A stretch of DNA of 64,000 nt from Chromatiales bacterium (GTDB lineage Bacteria; Pseudomonadota; Gammaproteobacteria; Thiohalomonadales; Thiohalomonadaceae): assembly GCA_003251535.1 (NCBI GenBank), contig QKFD01000103.1, positions 57,806-121,805 on the forward strand. The letters run 5' to 3'. The translations under genes and the position numbers were made by a program. Under the pieces are notes generated by a model that was not told the origin of the DNA, did not search any database, and saw only the letters and a list, made by a program, of their open reading frames with translations. Shown here piece after piece: positions 1 to 8,657 of the stretch. The stretch's first letter is position 1. Every line of letters begins with the position of its first letter.

Positions 1-2
1 CG

Positions 3-326
3 GTGTTTGAGGTGAGGCAGGGATACAAGAGCAAGGACAGCAAGCGGCAGAACGGTGACATCGACAATATCGCCGTAGCTTGGGCACAAGGCTACATGCC
101 TGTGTTTGCGATCTTCTCCGGTCAGATTGACGGTGACTTGGTCCTTCGCTATCGAAACAGCCGGGGCGGGATTTTGGTCGGTCGCACGGACGGCGGATCG
201 ACCGTCTCCCTGTTCGGCTTCTGCAAGGATGTATTGGGCTTCGACCTTGCTGACTTCTTCAAGCGCAACTCGCCCGCGATCCAGAAAGAAGTCCACGAAA
301 CGCTGGAAGCCTTGCTGAATGCTTGA
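3..326 (+). CDS. C-terminal part of a putative restriction endonuclease (cut by window edge)
   Basis: The reading frame is open from the window edge, so the real start probably lies outside; the GTG at base 3 is only the first possible codon. The visible 107 residues carry a basic stretch, EVRQGYKSKDSKRQ, near the start of the visible part and end in a short helical tail. I do not recognise the family with certainty. The call rests on the neighbour: the stop overlaps the start of a DNA methyltransferase by 8 bases, the usual coupling in a restriction-modification pair. It could instead be another nuclease-like partner of the methyltransferase. The flanking transposase debris suggests a horizontally acquired island. 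Confidence 0.5.
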   Translation: MFEVRQGYKSKDSKRQNGDIDNIAVAWAQGYMPVFAIFSGQIDGDLVLRYRNSRGGILVGRTDGGSTVSLFGFCKDVLGFDLADFFKRNSPAIQKEVHETLEALLNA

Positions 327-1551
327 AGTCACTCGCCACTCCGTAAAGCGACGCTCAGACCTCACGTTCAAGTACAACAAGTCGCTTGGACGCCACGGCT
401 GGCTCCGGCTCACACCGGCCTACTCTGTGAAGTTGGTGAAGGAAGTTATCGCCAGGTTCCCCGCTGATGTTGCCGTGCTCGATCCGTTCTCCGGGACCGC
501 GACCACGACACTTACGGCGGCGGAGCACGGCAACTCTGCGCTTTCGTTCGACATTAACCCGTTCTTGATTTGGCTTGGCAACGTGAAGTGCCGGTCGTAC
601 TCGGCTGAGCACTTGGCCTTCGTGCAAGACGGTGCTCAACGGGCTATCGGGCAGGTCCCCGCCTTGATGAGGAAAGACAACTGGACCCCGCCACTGTTCA
701 ACATTGAGCGGTGGTGGTCAGCCGGTACGCTCCAGGTTCTAGCGGCGCTTCGGACAGGGCTTGTCGAGGTATTTGGAGAGCCCGCGGAGGACCGAGCGGA
801 CGGCCTGGCGTGGGTGACCTTCTGTCGGCTGGTAATTGAGACATCCGCAGCCGCCTTCAATCATGTGTCCATGTCTTTTTCGTCGGAGACGACACACCAC
901 GAAGTCGAGCATGTGACAGATCTGTATCTAACTATACTAGATGCCGTGCTTGCATCTAGCAGTGGTCAGCTACGGGGGCGTGGGGAGGTCGTTGAGCTGG
1001 ACGCTCGCGCTATCCCGGAAATGGGGCAGCGCTTTGGCCTTGTTGTCACCTCGCCTCCCTATCCGAACCGGATCAGCTATATCAGAGAGCTTCGCCCGTA
1101 CATGTACTGGATGAAGTTTCTTGAAGAGGCCCGAGAAGCGGGTGAGATGGATTGGAAGGCAATAGGCGGCACGTGGGGTATCGCTACAAGTCGTCTGAAT
1201 GAGTGGGGGCCGAATGGCAAGGCGCTCCCGGAAATTCTCACTGATACGGTAGGACGCATCGCGGAGAGCGACGGCAAGAATGCCCAGCTCATGGCAACCT
1301 ACGTGCTCAAGTATTTCTACGACATGCACCTGCACTTGTCATCGCTGCCGAACGTACTGGAGCCGGGCGCGGAGCTTCATTACATCGTCGGCAATTCCAG
1401 CTTCTTCGGGAATATGGTCGATACCCCGGCGATTCTGACTGCCTCCATGCAGATGCTCGGATACGAGAATACTGTCTCAACGATCATACGCAAGCGTAAC
1501 TGCAACAAGGCGCTTTTCGAGTATGACGTTTCCGCGCGCTGGCCGGGATGA
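319..1551 (+). CDS. DNA (N4-cytosine or N6-adenine) methyltransferase
   Basis: The 410-residue protein is a probable amino-methyltransferase of a type II restriction-modification system. An AdoMet-binding motif I of the DPFSG form lies at residues 55-59, followed by GTATT and an acidic strand end (FDIN). The catalytic motif IV TSPPY is at 244-248, so the order is motif I before motif IV. TSPPY is typical of enzymes that methylate exocyclic amino groups rather than C5 of cytosine. The start codon sits inside the end of the upstream endonuclease-like gene (8-base overlap), implying translational coupling. Base composition is less GC-rich than the following genes, which fits transfer. The recognition sequence cannot be deduced. 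Confidence 0.85.
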   Translation: MLEVTRHSVKRRSDLTFKYNKSLGRHGWLRLTPAYSVKLVKEVIARFPADVAVLDPFSGTATTTLTAAEHGNSALSFDINPFLIWLGNVKCRSYSAEHLAFVQDGAQRAIGQVPALMRKDNWTPPLFNIERWWSAGTLQVLAALRTGLVEVFGEPAEDRADGLAWVTFCRLVIETSAAAFNHVSMSFSSETTHHEVEHVTDLYLTILDAVLASSSGQLRGRGEVVELDARAIPEMGQRFGLVVTSPPYPNRISYIRELRPYMYWMKFLEEAREAGEMDWKAIGGTWGIATSRLNEWGPNGKALPEILTDTVGRIAESDGKNAQLMATYVLKYFYDMHLHLSSLPNVLEPGAELHYIVGNSSFFGNMVDTPAILTASMQMLGYENTVSTIIRKRNCNKALFEYDVSARWPG

Positions 1552-1636
1552 TTGCATTGGGGGAGGTCGTAAAAATTCTGCCCAATTCCGTGACCACGCG
1601 GCCTTGGCGGGGGCGAAAAGGCGATTCCTCGACGTT

Positions 1637-1893
1637 TCAAGTGGATTTGAGTATCGAGGCGGTGGGGCCGGCGATGAGATAGATCATGGTCATGAAGGTC
1701 TCCGTATTCCAGTAATCACGGGCCCTGGTGCGGGCTGCCTGGAAGAGGCCATTCAAGCCTTCCAGGCGGGCGTTGTAGGTTGAGATCCACGGCGGACGAC
1801 CCGCTCGGCGTGACGATGCAAGGTATCCAAGGCGTCTCGCATGGGTTTGAGCAGTTCACTGTCGCTCAGCAGCTTGCGCGCAAAGCTGAGAAT
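1637..1893 (-). pseudogene. ISL3-like transposase, C-terminal remnant with frameshift
   Basis: Read on the minus strand, the segment encodes the end of a transposase. One frame gives LLSDSELLKPMRDALDTLHR and then AERVVRR. After a shift near base 1785 another frame gives STYNARLEGLNGLFQAARTR and then DYWNTETFMTMIYLIAGP, stopping at 1637. From memory this matches the C-terminus of ISL3-family transposases. The catalytic core and start are missing and the two halves are out of frame, so it is dead. It ends at about 1893, where an oppositely oriented IS3 remnant begins. Confidence 0.7.
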
Positions 1894-2010
1894 ATCGTCG
1901 GGTTCTACAACTGCGTGCGCCTGCATTCGACCCTTGGTGACTTGGCCCCCAGCGCCTACGAGCACCTGCGGGCTGCTGAACAACCTATCGGCGTGTCCGA
2001 AATTGCTTGA
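1894..2010 (+). pseudogene. IS3-family transposase (OrfB) C-terminal remnant
   Basis: The frame reads FYNCVRLHSTLGDLAPSAYE and stops at 2010. The block YNxxRLHSTLGxxxPxxYE is the well-known C-terminal signature of the IS3-family OrfB integrase. Only about 38 residues survive; the DDE catalytic part is absent. It abuts the oppositely oriented ISL3-like remnant, so two unrelated insertion sequences were truncated against each other. No inverted terminal repeat was recognised in the remaining 85 bases before the efflux pump gene. Confidence 0.75.
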
Positions 2011-2095
2011 CCACTACACCTCCGGCCACATCTCACCCGCGCGGAAACTAAGTTGCTACGCTGAATGCCAACGGCAGCGACTCCCTACGGATACC

Positions 2096-5000
2096 CTATT
2101 TCCCCTCCTCCGCGCTCTCCGAGCCAAACAGCCGCTTAACGTCCTCCAAGATGACGTAGAGGCTCGGTACCAACACTAGGGTGATGGCCGTAGCGAAGAG
2201 GATGCCGTAGCCGAGGGAGATGGCCATGGGGATCATGAAGCGGGCTTGGCGCGAGGTCTCGAAGATCATCGGCGCGAGTCCACCGAAGGTGGTGAGGGTG
2301 GTGAGCATGATGGGGCGGAAGCGGCGCACTCCGGCGGCGAGGACGGCATCAAAGGCGCTCATCCCTTCGTTGCGGCGGGCGTTGGCGTAGTCGATCATCA
2401 CCAGGGCGTCGTTTACCACCACGCCTCCCAGGGCGATGATCCCCATGACGCTGATCATACTGAGGTTGTAGCCCATCAACAGGTGGCCGAGGATCGCCCC
2501 CACCACCCCGAACGGGATGGCCGACATGACGATGGCCGGCTGGATATAGCTGCGAAATGGCACTGCCAGCAGGGCAAAGATCACCACCAGCGAGAGGCTG
2601 ACGCTGACAAAGAAGCTCTCCACCGCCTCGCGCATACTCGCCTGACGCCCTTCAAAGCTGTAGGTCAGCCCGGGGTGATCCTGCTTGAGTTGTGGTAGTA
2701 CCTCATCGGTGAGGGCCGCCAGTACTCGGGAGGTCTGGTCGATGGGTTCGACATTGGCGGTGACGGTAACGGTCCGTCGCCCTTCGCGGCGGGAGATGGA
2801 GGTGAAGGCGCGCCCGCTATCGAACTCGGCGATCTGGGCGAGGGGGACGTAGCCGCCGTCGGGGGTGCGGATCAGCATCTCTTCCAGGCCGTGGAGGGTG
2901 TGCCGCTCCGCCTCCGGTAGGCGGGCGATCACCTTCACCTCGTCGGCACCCCGCAGTTGGCGCAGCGCCTCGGCGCCGTAGAAGGCGTGGCGGATCTGGT
3001 TGCCCACCTCAGCGGCGGTGAGCCCTAGGCTGGTTGCCTCGGTGGTCAGGCGGAAGTCGATCTGGCGCTTGCCGGGGGTGTAGCCATCATCCACATCTTT
3101 GACGTTACTAAACTGCGCTAGTCGCTCCGCCAGCTCGCTACTGGCGCGATCGAGCATGGCGACATCGGCGTGGCGTAGCTCCACGGTGATGGCGGCACCA
3201 CTGCCGGGGCCGCCGCGGTCCGATTCAAACTTGATGGACTCCACGCCGGGGATGTTCCCCGCCTCTTGCCGCCATAGGCGGGTCATCTCGGCGGTGGTGA
3301 TGGGGCGCATCCCGGGGGGGCGCAGGTAGGCGCGGATGGAGATGCGATCTTCGCTGATCTGGGCCAATACCCCGCTGCTGAGCTGGTCACCGCCGTGGCT
3401 GGCGATCACCCGTTCTGCCGCGGCCAACAGGGCGTCACGCACCGCCAATACGTGGCTCTCTGGGCTCCCCACGGGTACCGTGGCGCTGGCCTCTGCCCGG
3501 TCTGACTCGACTTTGGGCATCAAGATAAATCCCATCCGGCCGCTCACCGGGATCGCCACGACTATGGTCAGGATGGCGACAGCACTGGCGGCAGTGAGGT
3601 AGCGGTGGCGGACTGCGGCGGACAGAAAGGGGTGGTAGTAACGCTCTACAAAGGCGGAGAAGCCGTAGGAGAAGCGCTGTTGGAACTGGTGCAGCCCCTC
3701 ACCCCAGCGGGTGGTGCGCTGGTCGCGCAGGTGACCGAGGTGGGCGGGTAGGATAAATAACGCCTCTATCCAAGAGATGGTGAACACCGTCCCCACCACT
3801 AGCGGAATGGTGGCCCAGATCTGGCCGAAGGTGCCGGGGATGAACAGCATCGGCATGAAGGCCACCAGGTTGGTGAGGATGGCGAAGCCGATGGGGATGG
3901 CGATGTCCTGTGCCCCGCGGATGGCGGCCTCAAGAAAGGGCATCCCGCGCTGGCGATATTCGTAGATGTTCTCGCCGGCAATGATGGCGTCGTCCACCAC
4001 GATACCGAGGGCGACGATGAAGGCGAACAGGGAGATCATGTTGATGGAGACCCCCATGCTCGGCAGGAACAGTAGGGCTCCGAGGAAGGAGGTGGGGATC
4101 CCCACCGTCACCCAGAAGGCGAGCTTGAACTCAAGGAATAGGCTGAGCAGTACGAGCACCAGCAGCAGGCCGAAGAAGCCGTTCTTGAGCAGCAGGGTGA
4201 GGCGATCACGATAGACCTCGGAGTCATCCTCCTGGATGGTCACCTGCACCTGGGGCGGGAGGGTGGTGGCCAGGGTTGGCAGTGCCGCCCGTACCGCGCC
4301 GGAGATGCCGATGGGGGTCTGGCCTGGCTCGCGGTAGACACTCACCCCAATGGCCGGTTGGCCGTTGAAGGTGTTGATATTGCGGCTATCGGCAAACCCC
4401 TCGGTCACCTGGGCGATATCTCCAAGGTGGAGCAGCACCCCGCCAGCGCCGTAGACAAGCGGTAACTGGGCAAACTCATCCGCCCACTGGCGCCGCTCCT
4501 TGACCCGCAGCAGGATCTCGCCGCCGCGGGTCTCTACCTTACCGCCGGCCCGATCCAGCGAACGGGCGCGTACCCGCTCAGCTACCTCTCCCAGGGTGAG
4601 GCCGTAGGCACGTAGATCCGCCTCGGCGATCTCGATATGGACCTCTAGATCTCGGGTCCCCTCCAGCTCTACTTGGGTGATGCCGGGCTGGTCCAAGAGT
4701 CCATCTCGCACCCGCTGGGCGGCGCGGTACAGCGACAGCTCATCCACTGGGCCGTAGACCTGGATGTCCATGACATCTCGCCGGTGGGAGGAGAGGGTCA
4801 CCTCTGGCCGCTCGGCCTCTTCAGGGAGGGTGGTGATGCGGGCCACGGCCTGCTGCACCTCTTGCCACACCGCCTGTCGGTCGGCATCGGTCTGTAGCTC
4901 CACCTGCACCGTGGCGCTCCCTTCACTGGCGGTGGATTGCACCTCATCGACCCCATCCAGGGTGCGCACCGCCTCTTCTACCGCTAATACCACCCCCTGC

Positions 5001-5191
5001 TCCACCTCCTCTGGGGTGGCGCCGGGGTAGGAGACGGTGACGGTGACTCTGTCCAGCTCGAAGTCTGGGAACACCTCCTGCTGGATGCGGGTGGTCATGA
5101 AGAGCCCCCCCAAGAGGAGGGCAAGCATCAATAGGTTGGGGGTGACCCGATTGTCTGCCATCCAGGCGATGGCGCCGCGCCGCCGCCTCAT
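2096..5191 (-). CDS. RND-family efflux transporter, inner-membrane permease
   Basis: This 1031-residue proton-driven RND permease has the usual length. The first membrane helix is at about 17-35 (LLMLALLLGGLFM), followed by a large periplasmic loop, a helix bundle from about 335, a second periplasmic loop and a C-terminal bundle. The conserved proton-relay helix carries VVDDAI with Asp400-Asp401, as expected for a working pump. Its start overlaps the stop of the upstream adaptor gene by 4 bases, so the two form an operon read leftward. No outer-membrane TolC-type gene lies next to it, so it probably uses a channel encoded elsewhere. The substrate cannot be told from the sequence. Confidence 0.93.
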   Translation of the reverse strand: MRRRRGAIAWMADNRVTPNLLMLALLLGGLFMTTRIQQEVFPDFELDRVTVTVSYPGATPEEVEQGVVLAVEEAVRTLDGVDEVQSTASEGSATVQVELQTDADRQAVWQEVQQAVARITTLPEEAERPEVTLSSHRRDVMDIQVYGPVDELSLYRAAQRVRDGLLDQPGITQVELEGTRDLEVHIEIAEADLRAYGLTLGEVAERVRARSLDRAGGKVETRGGEILLRVKERRQWADEFAQLPLVYGAGGVLLHLGDIAQVTEGFADSRNINTFNGQPAIGVSVYREPGQTPIGISGAVRAALPTLATTLPPQVQVTIQEDDSEVYRDRLTLLLKNGFFGLLLVLVLLSLFLEFKLAFWVTVGIPTSFLGALLFLPSMGVSINMISLFAFIVALGIVVDDAIIAGENIYEYRQRGMPFLEAAIRGAQDIAIPIGFAILTNLVAFMPMLFIPGTFGQIWATIPLVVGTVFTISWIEALFILPAHLGHLRDQRTTRWGEGLHQFQQRFSYGFSAFVERYYHPFLSAAVRHRYLTAASAVAILTIVVAIPVSGRMGFILMPKVESDRAEASATVPVGSPESHVLAVRDALLAAAERVIASHGGDQLSSGVLAQISEDRISIRAYLRPPGMRPITTAEMTRLWRQEAGNIPGVESIKFESDRGGPGSGAAITVELRHADVAMLDRASSELAERLAQFSNVKDVDDGYTPGKRQIDFRLTTEATSLGLTAAEVGNQIRHAFYGAEALRQLRGADEVKVIARLPEAERHTLHGLEEMLIRTPDGGYVPLAQIAEFDSGRAFTSISRREGRRTVTVTANVEPIDQTSRVLAALTDEVLPQLKQDHPGLTYSFEGRQASMREAVESFFVSVSLSLVVIFALLAVPFRSYIQPAIVMSAIPFGVVGAILGHLLMGYNLSMISVMGIIALGGVVVNDALVMIDYANARRNEGMSAFDAVLAAGVRRFRPIMLTTLTTFGGLAPMIFETSRQARFMIPMAISLGYGILFATAITLVLVPSLYVILEDVKRLFGSESAEEGK

Positions 5192-6402
5192 GGCCGCACC
5201 TCACCCTGGCGGGGCGCTGCCTCCGGCTCATCTTTGGTGCGCAGCGGCATTCCGACCGCGGCGATGGCGATGTCACTGGTGACGATCCGCTCGCCCGCGG
5301 TGATGGGTAGGCGGACATAGACCTGCTCTGGGCCGCGGTGGAGCAGTTCGGCCTGGCGAATCGCCAGCTGGTGGTCGGTGGTCATCACCCAGACGGTATC
5401 GCCGTCCCGTAGCCAGCTGCGCTCCAAGGCCAGGGCATCGGCCACCGGTCGCCCCTCAATCTCGGCCCGTAGGAAGGCCCCAAGCAGTAGTGGCGGTTGG
5501 TCTGGATGGTGGAGCGCCAGTGGATCCTCCACGGCCACCAGGAGACGCGCCATGCGCCCCTTCTCGTCCAGATCCCCTTTGAGCTGGACCACCTGGCCCT
5601 CCCGGTAGCGCTCTGTGCCCCACACCTGCTCCTGGAATAGATGGACCTTGGCACCGGGCAGCTCCAGTTTGGCGAGGGCCGCCACCGGCACGGCCAGCTC
5701 TACCCAGAAGCGATCCGTACCGGCCAGGGTGGCGACCACCGTGGAGCTGGCGACCCGGCTGCCGATATCGATCCCCTTCTCCAGCACCACCGCATTAAAG
5801 GGGGCGTTGATGCGGGTGCGTTGGAGATCCAACTCCGCCTTGGCGAGGGCCGCCTCTGCTGAGGAGACGCTGGCGCGGGCGCTCTCCAGTTGCGGTTCGC
5901 GGAGGATGAGGCGTTTTTGCGCCGGGGTGACGCTGCCGGAGAAGAGTTTGAACTCCTGCTCGGCCACCGCACCTTGACCCAACTCCTGGGCCAACTCCGC
6001 CTTGGCACGGGTCAGGTCGGCCTGGCGTTGGCGCAGGGCCAACTCAAAATCGGCGGGATCGATGGTGAGCAGTGGCTCTCCTGCCGCCACTTGGGCCCCT
6101 GGCTCTAGGCCGCTACCGAGGGAGAGCACCTCGCCTGTCACCTGAGAGGTGAGGTCGATGCGCTGCGCAGCGGTGGCCACTCCCCACGCCTCGACGTAGG
6201 CGGTATGGCTAGTGGGGGTGACCTCGGTCACCTCGACTAGGCGAGCCGACTGCGCTGGCCGGGTCCGCTTGGCCTCGGTACCTGAGCCAAGTAGCGCTAC
6301 GGCGATCCCCGCGCCAGCTAGTAGCACAACCACTGGTGCGATGAGACCAAACAGGCGGAAGAGACCGCGTGAAGGGGGGGGCGTAGAGCTATCGTGGGGC
6401 AT
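5188..6402 (-). CDS. RND efflux periplasmic adaptor (membrane fusion protein)
   Basis: The 404-residue protein has an N-terminal membrane anchor (LFGLIAPVVVLLAGAGIAV, about residues 16-40) and then a lipoyl/barrel-sandwich part around VTGEVLSLGSGLEPGAQVAA. An alpha-helical hairpin follows, with the heptad-like stretch QRQADLTRAKAELAQELGQG, and then the second lipoyl half (NAPFNAVVLEKGIDIGSRV). This layout is that of HlyD/AcrA-type adaptors linking an inner-membrane RND pump to an outer-membrane channel. It is the first gene of the pair and overlaps the permease by 4 bases (ATGA type). The 327 bases upstream contain no gene and should hold its promoter. Confidence 0.9.
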   Translation of the reverse strand: MPHDSSTPPPSRGLFRLFGLIAPVVVLLAGAGIAVALLGSGTEAKRTRPAQSARLVEVTEVTPTSHTAYVEAWGVATAAQRIDLTSQVTGEVLSLGSGLEPGAQVAAGEPLLTIDPADFELALRQRQADLTRAKAELAQELGQGAVAEQEFKLFSGSVTPAQKRLILREPQLESARASVSSAEAALAKAELDLQRTRINAPFNAVVLEKGIDIGSRVASSTVVATLAGTDRFWVELAVPVAALAKLELPGAKVHLFQEQVWGTERYREGQVVQLKGDLDEKGRMARLLVAVEDPLALHHPDQPPLLLGAFLRAEIEGRPVADALALERSWLRDGDTVWVMTTDHQLAIRQAELLHRGPEQVYVRLPITAGERIVTSDIAIAAVGMPLRTKDEPEAAPRQGEVRP

Positions 6403-6729
6403 GGATTGGTCTCACTGGTGGCAGGGCGAGCGATCCTCACCCCTGCCATCGGCTTCTGAGGCAGTAATGGTGGATTGAGGGGCCCGTGGTGCCGTCGATG
6501 GTGCTCGGGTTCCGGGGTGTGGGGCGAACTGTCAGCAGAGCCGGCCGAAAAAGCAAGGGGCGATAGGGTGTAAACCTTTCAACCCGGGGAGTAGGAGCGC
6601 GGCGTGGCGGATTGGTTCCCGCTGCTGAGGGGAGAATAGGGTGGGAGGGGTTTGATGTGTGAGGCCCACTACAAAAAAGGCCCGGCACCTCTCGGTGCCG
6701 GGCCTTTTGGCAGCCGCTAGGGCCGCAGC
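6403..6729. other. Intergenic stretch without a gene
   Basis: This lies between the start of the efflux adaptor and the end of the OmpA-like gene, both on the minus strand. The only structure I can support is the terminator at 6673-6708. The promoter of the efflux pair should lie here, but I see no convincing -35/-10 pair. Confidence 0.6.
6673..6708 (-). terminator. Rho-independent terminator of the OmpA-like gene
   Basis: A perfect 15-bp stem (6675-6689 with 6694-6708) closes a 4-base loop. On the minus strand the stem is followed by a run of T (complement of the A-run 6673-6678). It begins 21 bases past the stop codon of the OmpA-like gene. The symmetric A/T ends mean it could also work on the plus strand. 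Confidence 0.9.
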
Positions 6730-7413
6730 TTACTGCATGGTTTCAAACTCGATCTCCACGCGACGGTTCTTCGCGCGGCCTTCCTTGGTCTTGTTGGTAG
6801 CGATCGGCATGGACTCGCCCTTACCGATGACCTTCACCTTGTCACTCGGGATGCCAGTCTCCTTCATGTAGTCGGCAACGGCGCCGGCACGACGAACGGA
6901 GAGCTTCTGGTTGTAGGCCTCAGGACCGGTGGCGTCGGTGTGACCGGTCACGTAGATCATCTTCACGCGCTCCATCTGCGGCTTGGCCTTGCGAGCGACC
7001 TCGTCCAGCACCTCTTTGGCCTTCGGGGTCAGCATGGCCTTGTCGAAGGCGAAGTGGACTTCACCGTCCTGCAGCACGATGGGTTCCAGCAGCTCACAGC
7101 CGTACTTGTCGACCTTGGCGCCGCGCGGGGTGCCCGGGCACTTGTCCTGGTCGTCCGGCACGCCGTCACCATCACTGTCCTTAACGACAGGCGGTGCCTG
7201 CTTCACTTCTGCCGGAGGCGGCTCAACCTTGTCACCGCACTTGTCGAATACCTTGTCGGTGGCGTAGCCGGTCTGCCAGCACTCACCTACTGAGTTGGTG
7301 ACGACTGCACCAGCAGAGTCGGTCAGCCAGCCGGCCTGAACGGGGGCACTCACCAACATCGCCGCGGTGAGGGCCGCACCAGCCAGGGAGACACCCTTGA
7401 AACCGATGGACAT
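6730..7413 (-). CDS. OmpA-family outer-membrane / peptidoglycan-associated protein
   Basis: The 227-residue secreted protein has a signal peptide at 1-27, probably cleaved after VQA. A short N-terminal region with four cysteines follows, then an acidic calcium-type repeat (DSDGDGVPDDQDKCPGT, about 79-95), then an OmpA C-terminal domain (about 113-227) that binds peptidoglycan. In that domain VTGHTDATG, the LSVRRA helix and NRRVEIEF hold the conserved binding residues. No eight-strand barrel is evident, so it may be a periplasmic or lipid-free anchor. The ATG at 7413 was chosen because AGGAG lies 8 bases before it and the signal peptide starts there. It is monocistronic, with its own promoter and terminator. 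Confidence 0.9.
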   Translation of the reverse strand: MSIGFKGVSLAGAALTAAMLVSAPVQAGWLTDSAGAVVTNSVGECWQTGYATDKVFDKCGDKVEPPPAEVKQAPPVVKDSDGDGVPDDQDKCPGTPRGAKVDKYGCELLEPIVLQDGEVHFAFDKAMLTPKAKEVLDEVARKAKPQMERVKMIYVTGHTDATGPEAYNQKLSVRRAGAVADYMKETGIPSDKVKVIGKGESMPIATNKTKEGRAKNRRVEIEFETMQ

Positions 7414-7501
7414 AGTTACACTCCTTTTATTAGTTCGAGAGAATTGTTGGCTAAGTTCGGGGGGCAGCCCCGCGAATATGCGATGGCGTTGGGCGGTCTC
7501 C

Positions 7502-7530
7502 ACTATAGCCGGCTTCACGTTGCCCGCCAA
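7502..7530 (-). promoter_or_regulatory. Predicted sigma-70 promoter of the OmpA-like gene
   Basis: On the minus strand a -35-like TTGGCG (7525-7530), a 17-base spacer and a -10 TATAGT (7502-7507) are visible. Transcription would begin near 7495, leaving a leader of about 80 bases with a small G/C hairpin before the ribosome site. The good -10 and exact spacing suit a strongly expressed envelope gene. Confidence 0.55.
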
Positions 7531-7605
7531 GGCCCATAAGGGTATTTTTGCAACGCTCGTGGCGAATCGGCAACAGTGGCACCGTTTCTGGTACCATCGG
7601 GCCCC

Positions 7606-8646
7606 TTAACCCACCATCAGGTAGTCCCGCCCCCGCAGGTACCCAAACTGGGTGAGCTGGTCTGCAATCACCTCCCGTGCCCCGTGGTTGGTGACATATC
7701 CCAGCACGAAGGGGCGCTCCGAGCGGTCAAGCCACTCCGGTGCAACCACCGGTACCCCTGCTATGCGGTTGCCGATCTTCCGTGGATCGATGTCAATGTA
7801 CGCGCATGGCCGAAAACCATACTCCATAAGATAGTCGACCCGTCGCCGGGTGCGTCGTCCTGCGCCACAAATGGCCAGGGGGCGCTGCTGGTGGAGGCGA
7901 GGATCGCAGGCGAGATAGGCCGCCCGCAAGGCACTAAATGCCTCTCGGGTATAGCGCGGATCGGTGCGGGTGGCGCGGCCGGGGGAGTCACGCCAAGCAA
8001 CCAACACCTCCGCTAGCTTGGCCATGGCATGGCCAGAGTGGTGGAGCCGCAACAGTAGCTCATAGTCCTCTGGGAAGGGGCCGCTGCGATAACCGCCGAG
8101 GTCAACCACCGGCTGGCGGCGGAAGAGGAAGGTGGGGTGGGCGATGGGGGACTCGACATAGAGTTCGGTGGCGATCTCCTCCGTCGATAGGCAGCGGTTC
8201 TGCCACCGCTCATACTCACGAAACCCCGCCTCCAACTGCTCCTCGGGAAAGATGCGCACCTGGCAGCCGGCCAGGGTCAAGGCCGGGTTTTGGAGCATGA
8301 ACTGCTGCTGGCGGGCCAACCGCTCGGGGTGCATCAGGTCATCGGCGTCGATCCGTGCCACCAGCGCACCGCGAGCAGAGGCCAACCCGCAGTTGAGCGC
8401 CCCCACTAACCCCTGTCGCCCAGGCTGGAGCAGGCGGATGCGGCCATCATTGGCGGCATAGTCGGCCAGCAGGCTGCCGGTGCGGTCGCTGGAGCCGTCA
8501 TCCACTGCCACTAACTCCCAATCCTCCCAGCTCTGGCCCTGAATGGAGTGCAGCGTCTCCTCCAAGGTGGTCTCGGCGTTGTGGGCCGGTAGCAAGATGG
8601 AGATGGCCGGGGCCGGCGGTGCAGTGGCAGTGTGGGGCTTGGACAT
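7606..8646 (-). CDS. Family 2 glycosyltransferase with C-terminal Rossmann-like domain
   Basis: The 346-residue cytosolic protein starts with a GT-A domain. After a Pro/Ala leader comes ISILLPAHN, then the nucleotide-sugar motif DDGSSD (49-54) and the metal-binding DxD in RIDADD (near 100). The last third has ICGAGRRTRR and AYIDIDPRKIGN, which look like a nucleotide-binding Rossmann fold appended to the transferase. The likely role is sugar transfer for a cell-surface polysaccharide or glycolipid; donor and acceptor are unknown. It stands 11 bases from the end of the CobD-like gene upstream and may be cotranscribed with it. Confidence 0.85.
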   Translation of the reverse strand: MSKPHTATAPPAPAISILLPAHNAETTLEETLHSIQGQSWEDWELVAVDDGSSDRTGSLLADYAANDGRIRLLQPGRQGLVGALNCGLASARGALVARIDADDLMHPERLARQQQFMLQNPALTLAGCQVRIFPEEQLEAGFREYERWQNRCLSTEEIATELYVESPIAHPTFLFRRQPVVDLGGYRSGPFPEDYELLLRLHHSGHAMAKLAEVLVAWRDSPGRATRTDPRYTREAFSALRAAYLACDPRLHQQRPLAICGAGRRTRRRVDYLMEYGFRPCAYIDIDPRKIGNRIAGVPVVAPEWLDRSERPFVLGYVTNHGAREVIADQLTQFGYLRGRDYLMVG

Positions 8647-8657
8647 GGGACGAACGG

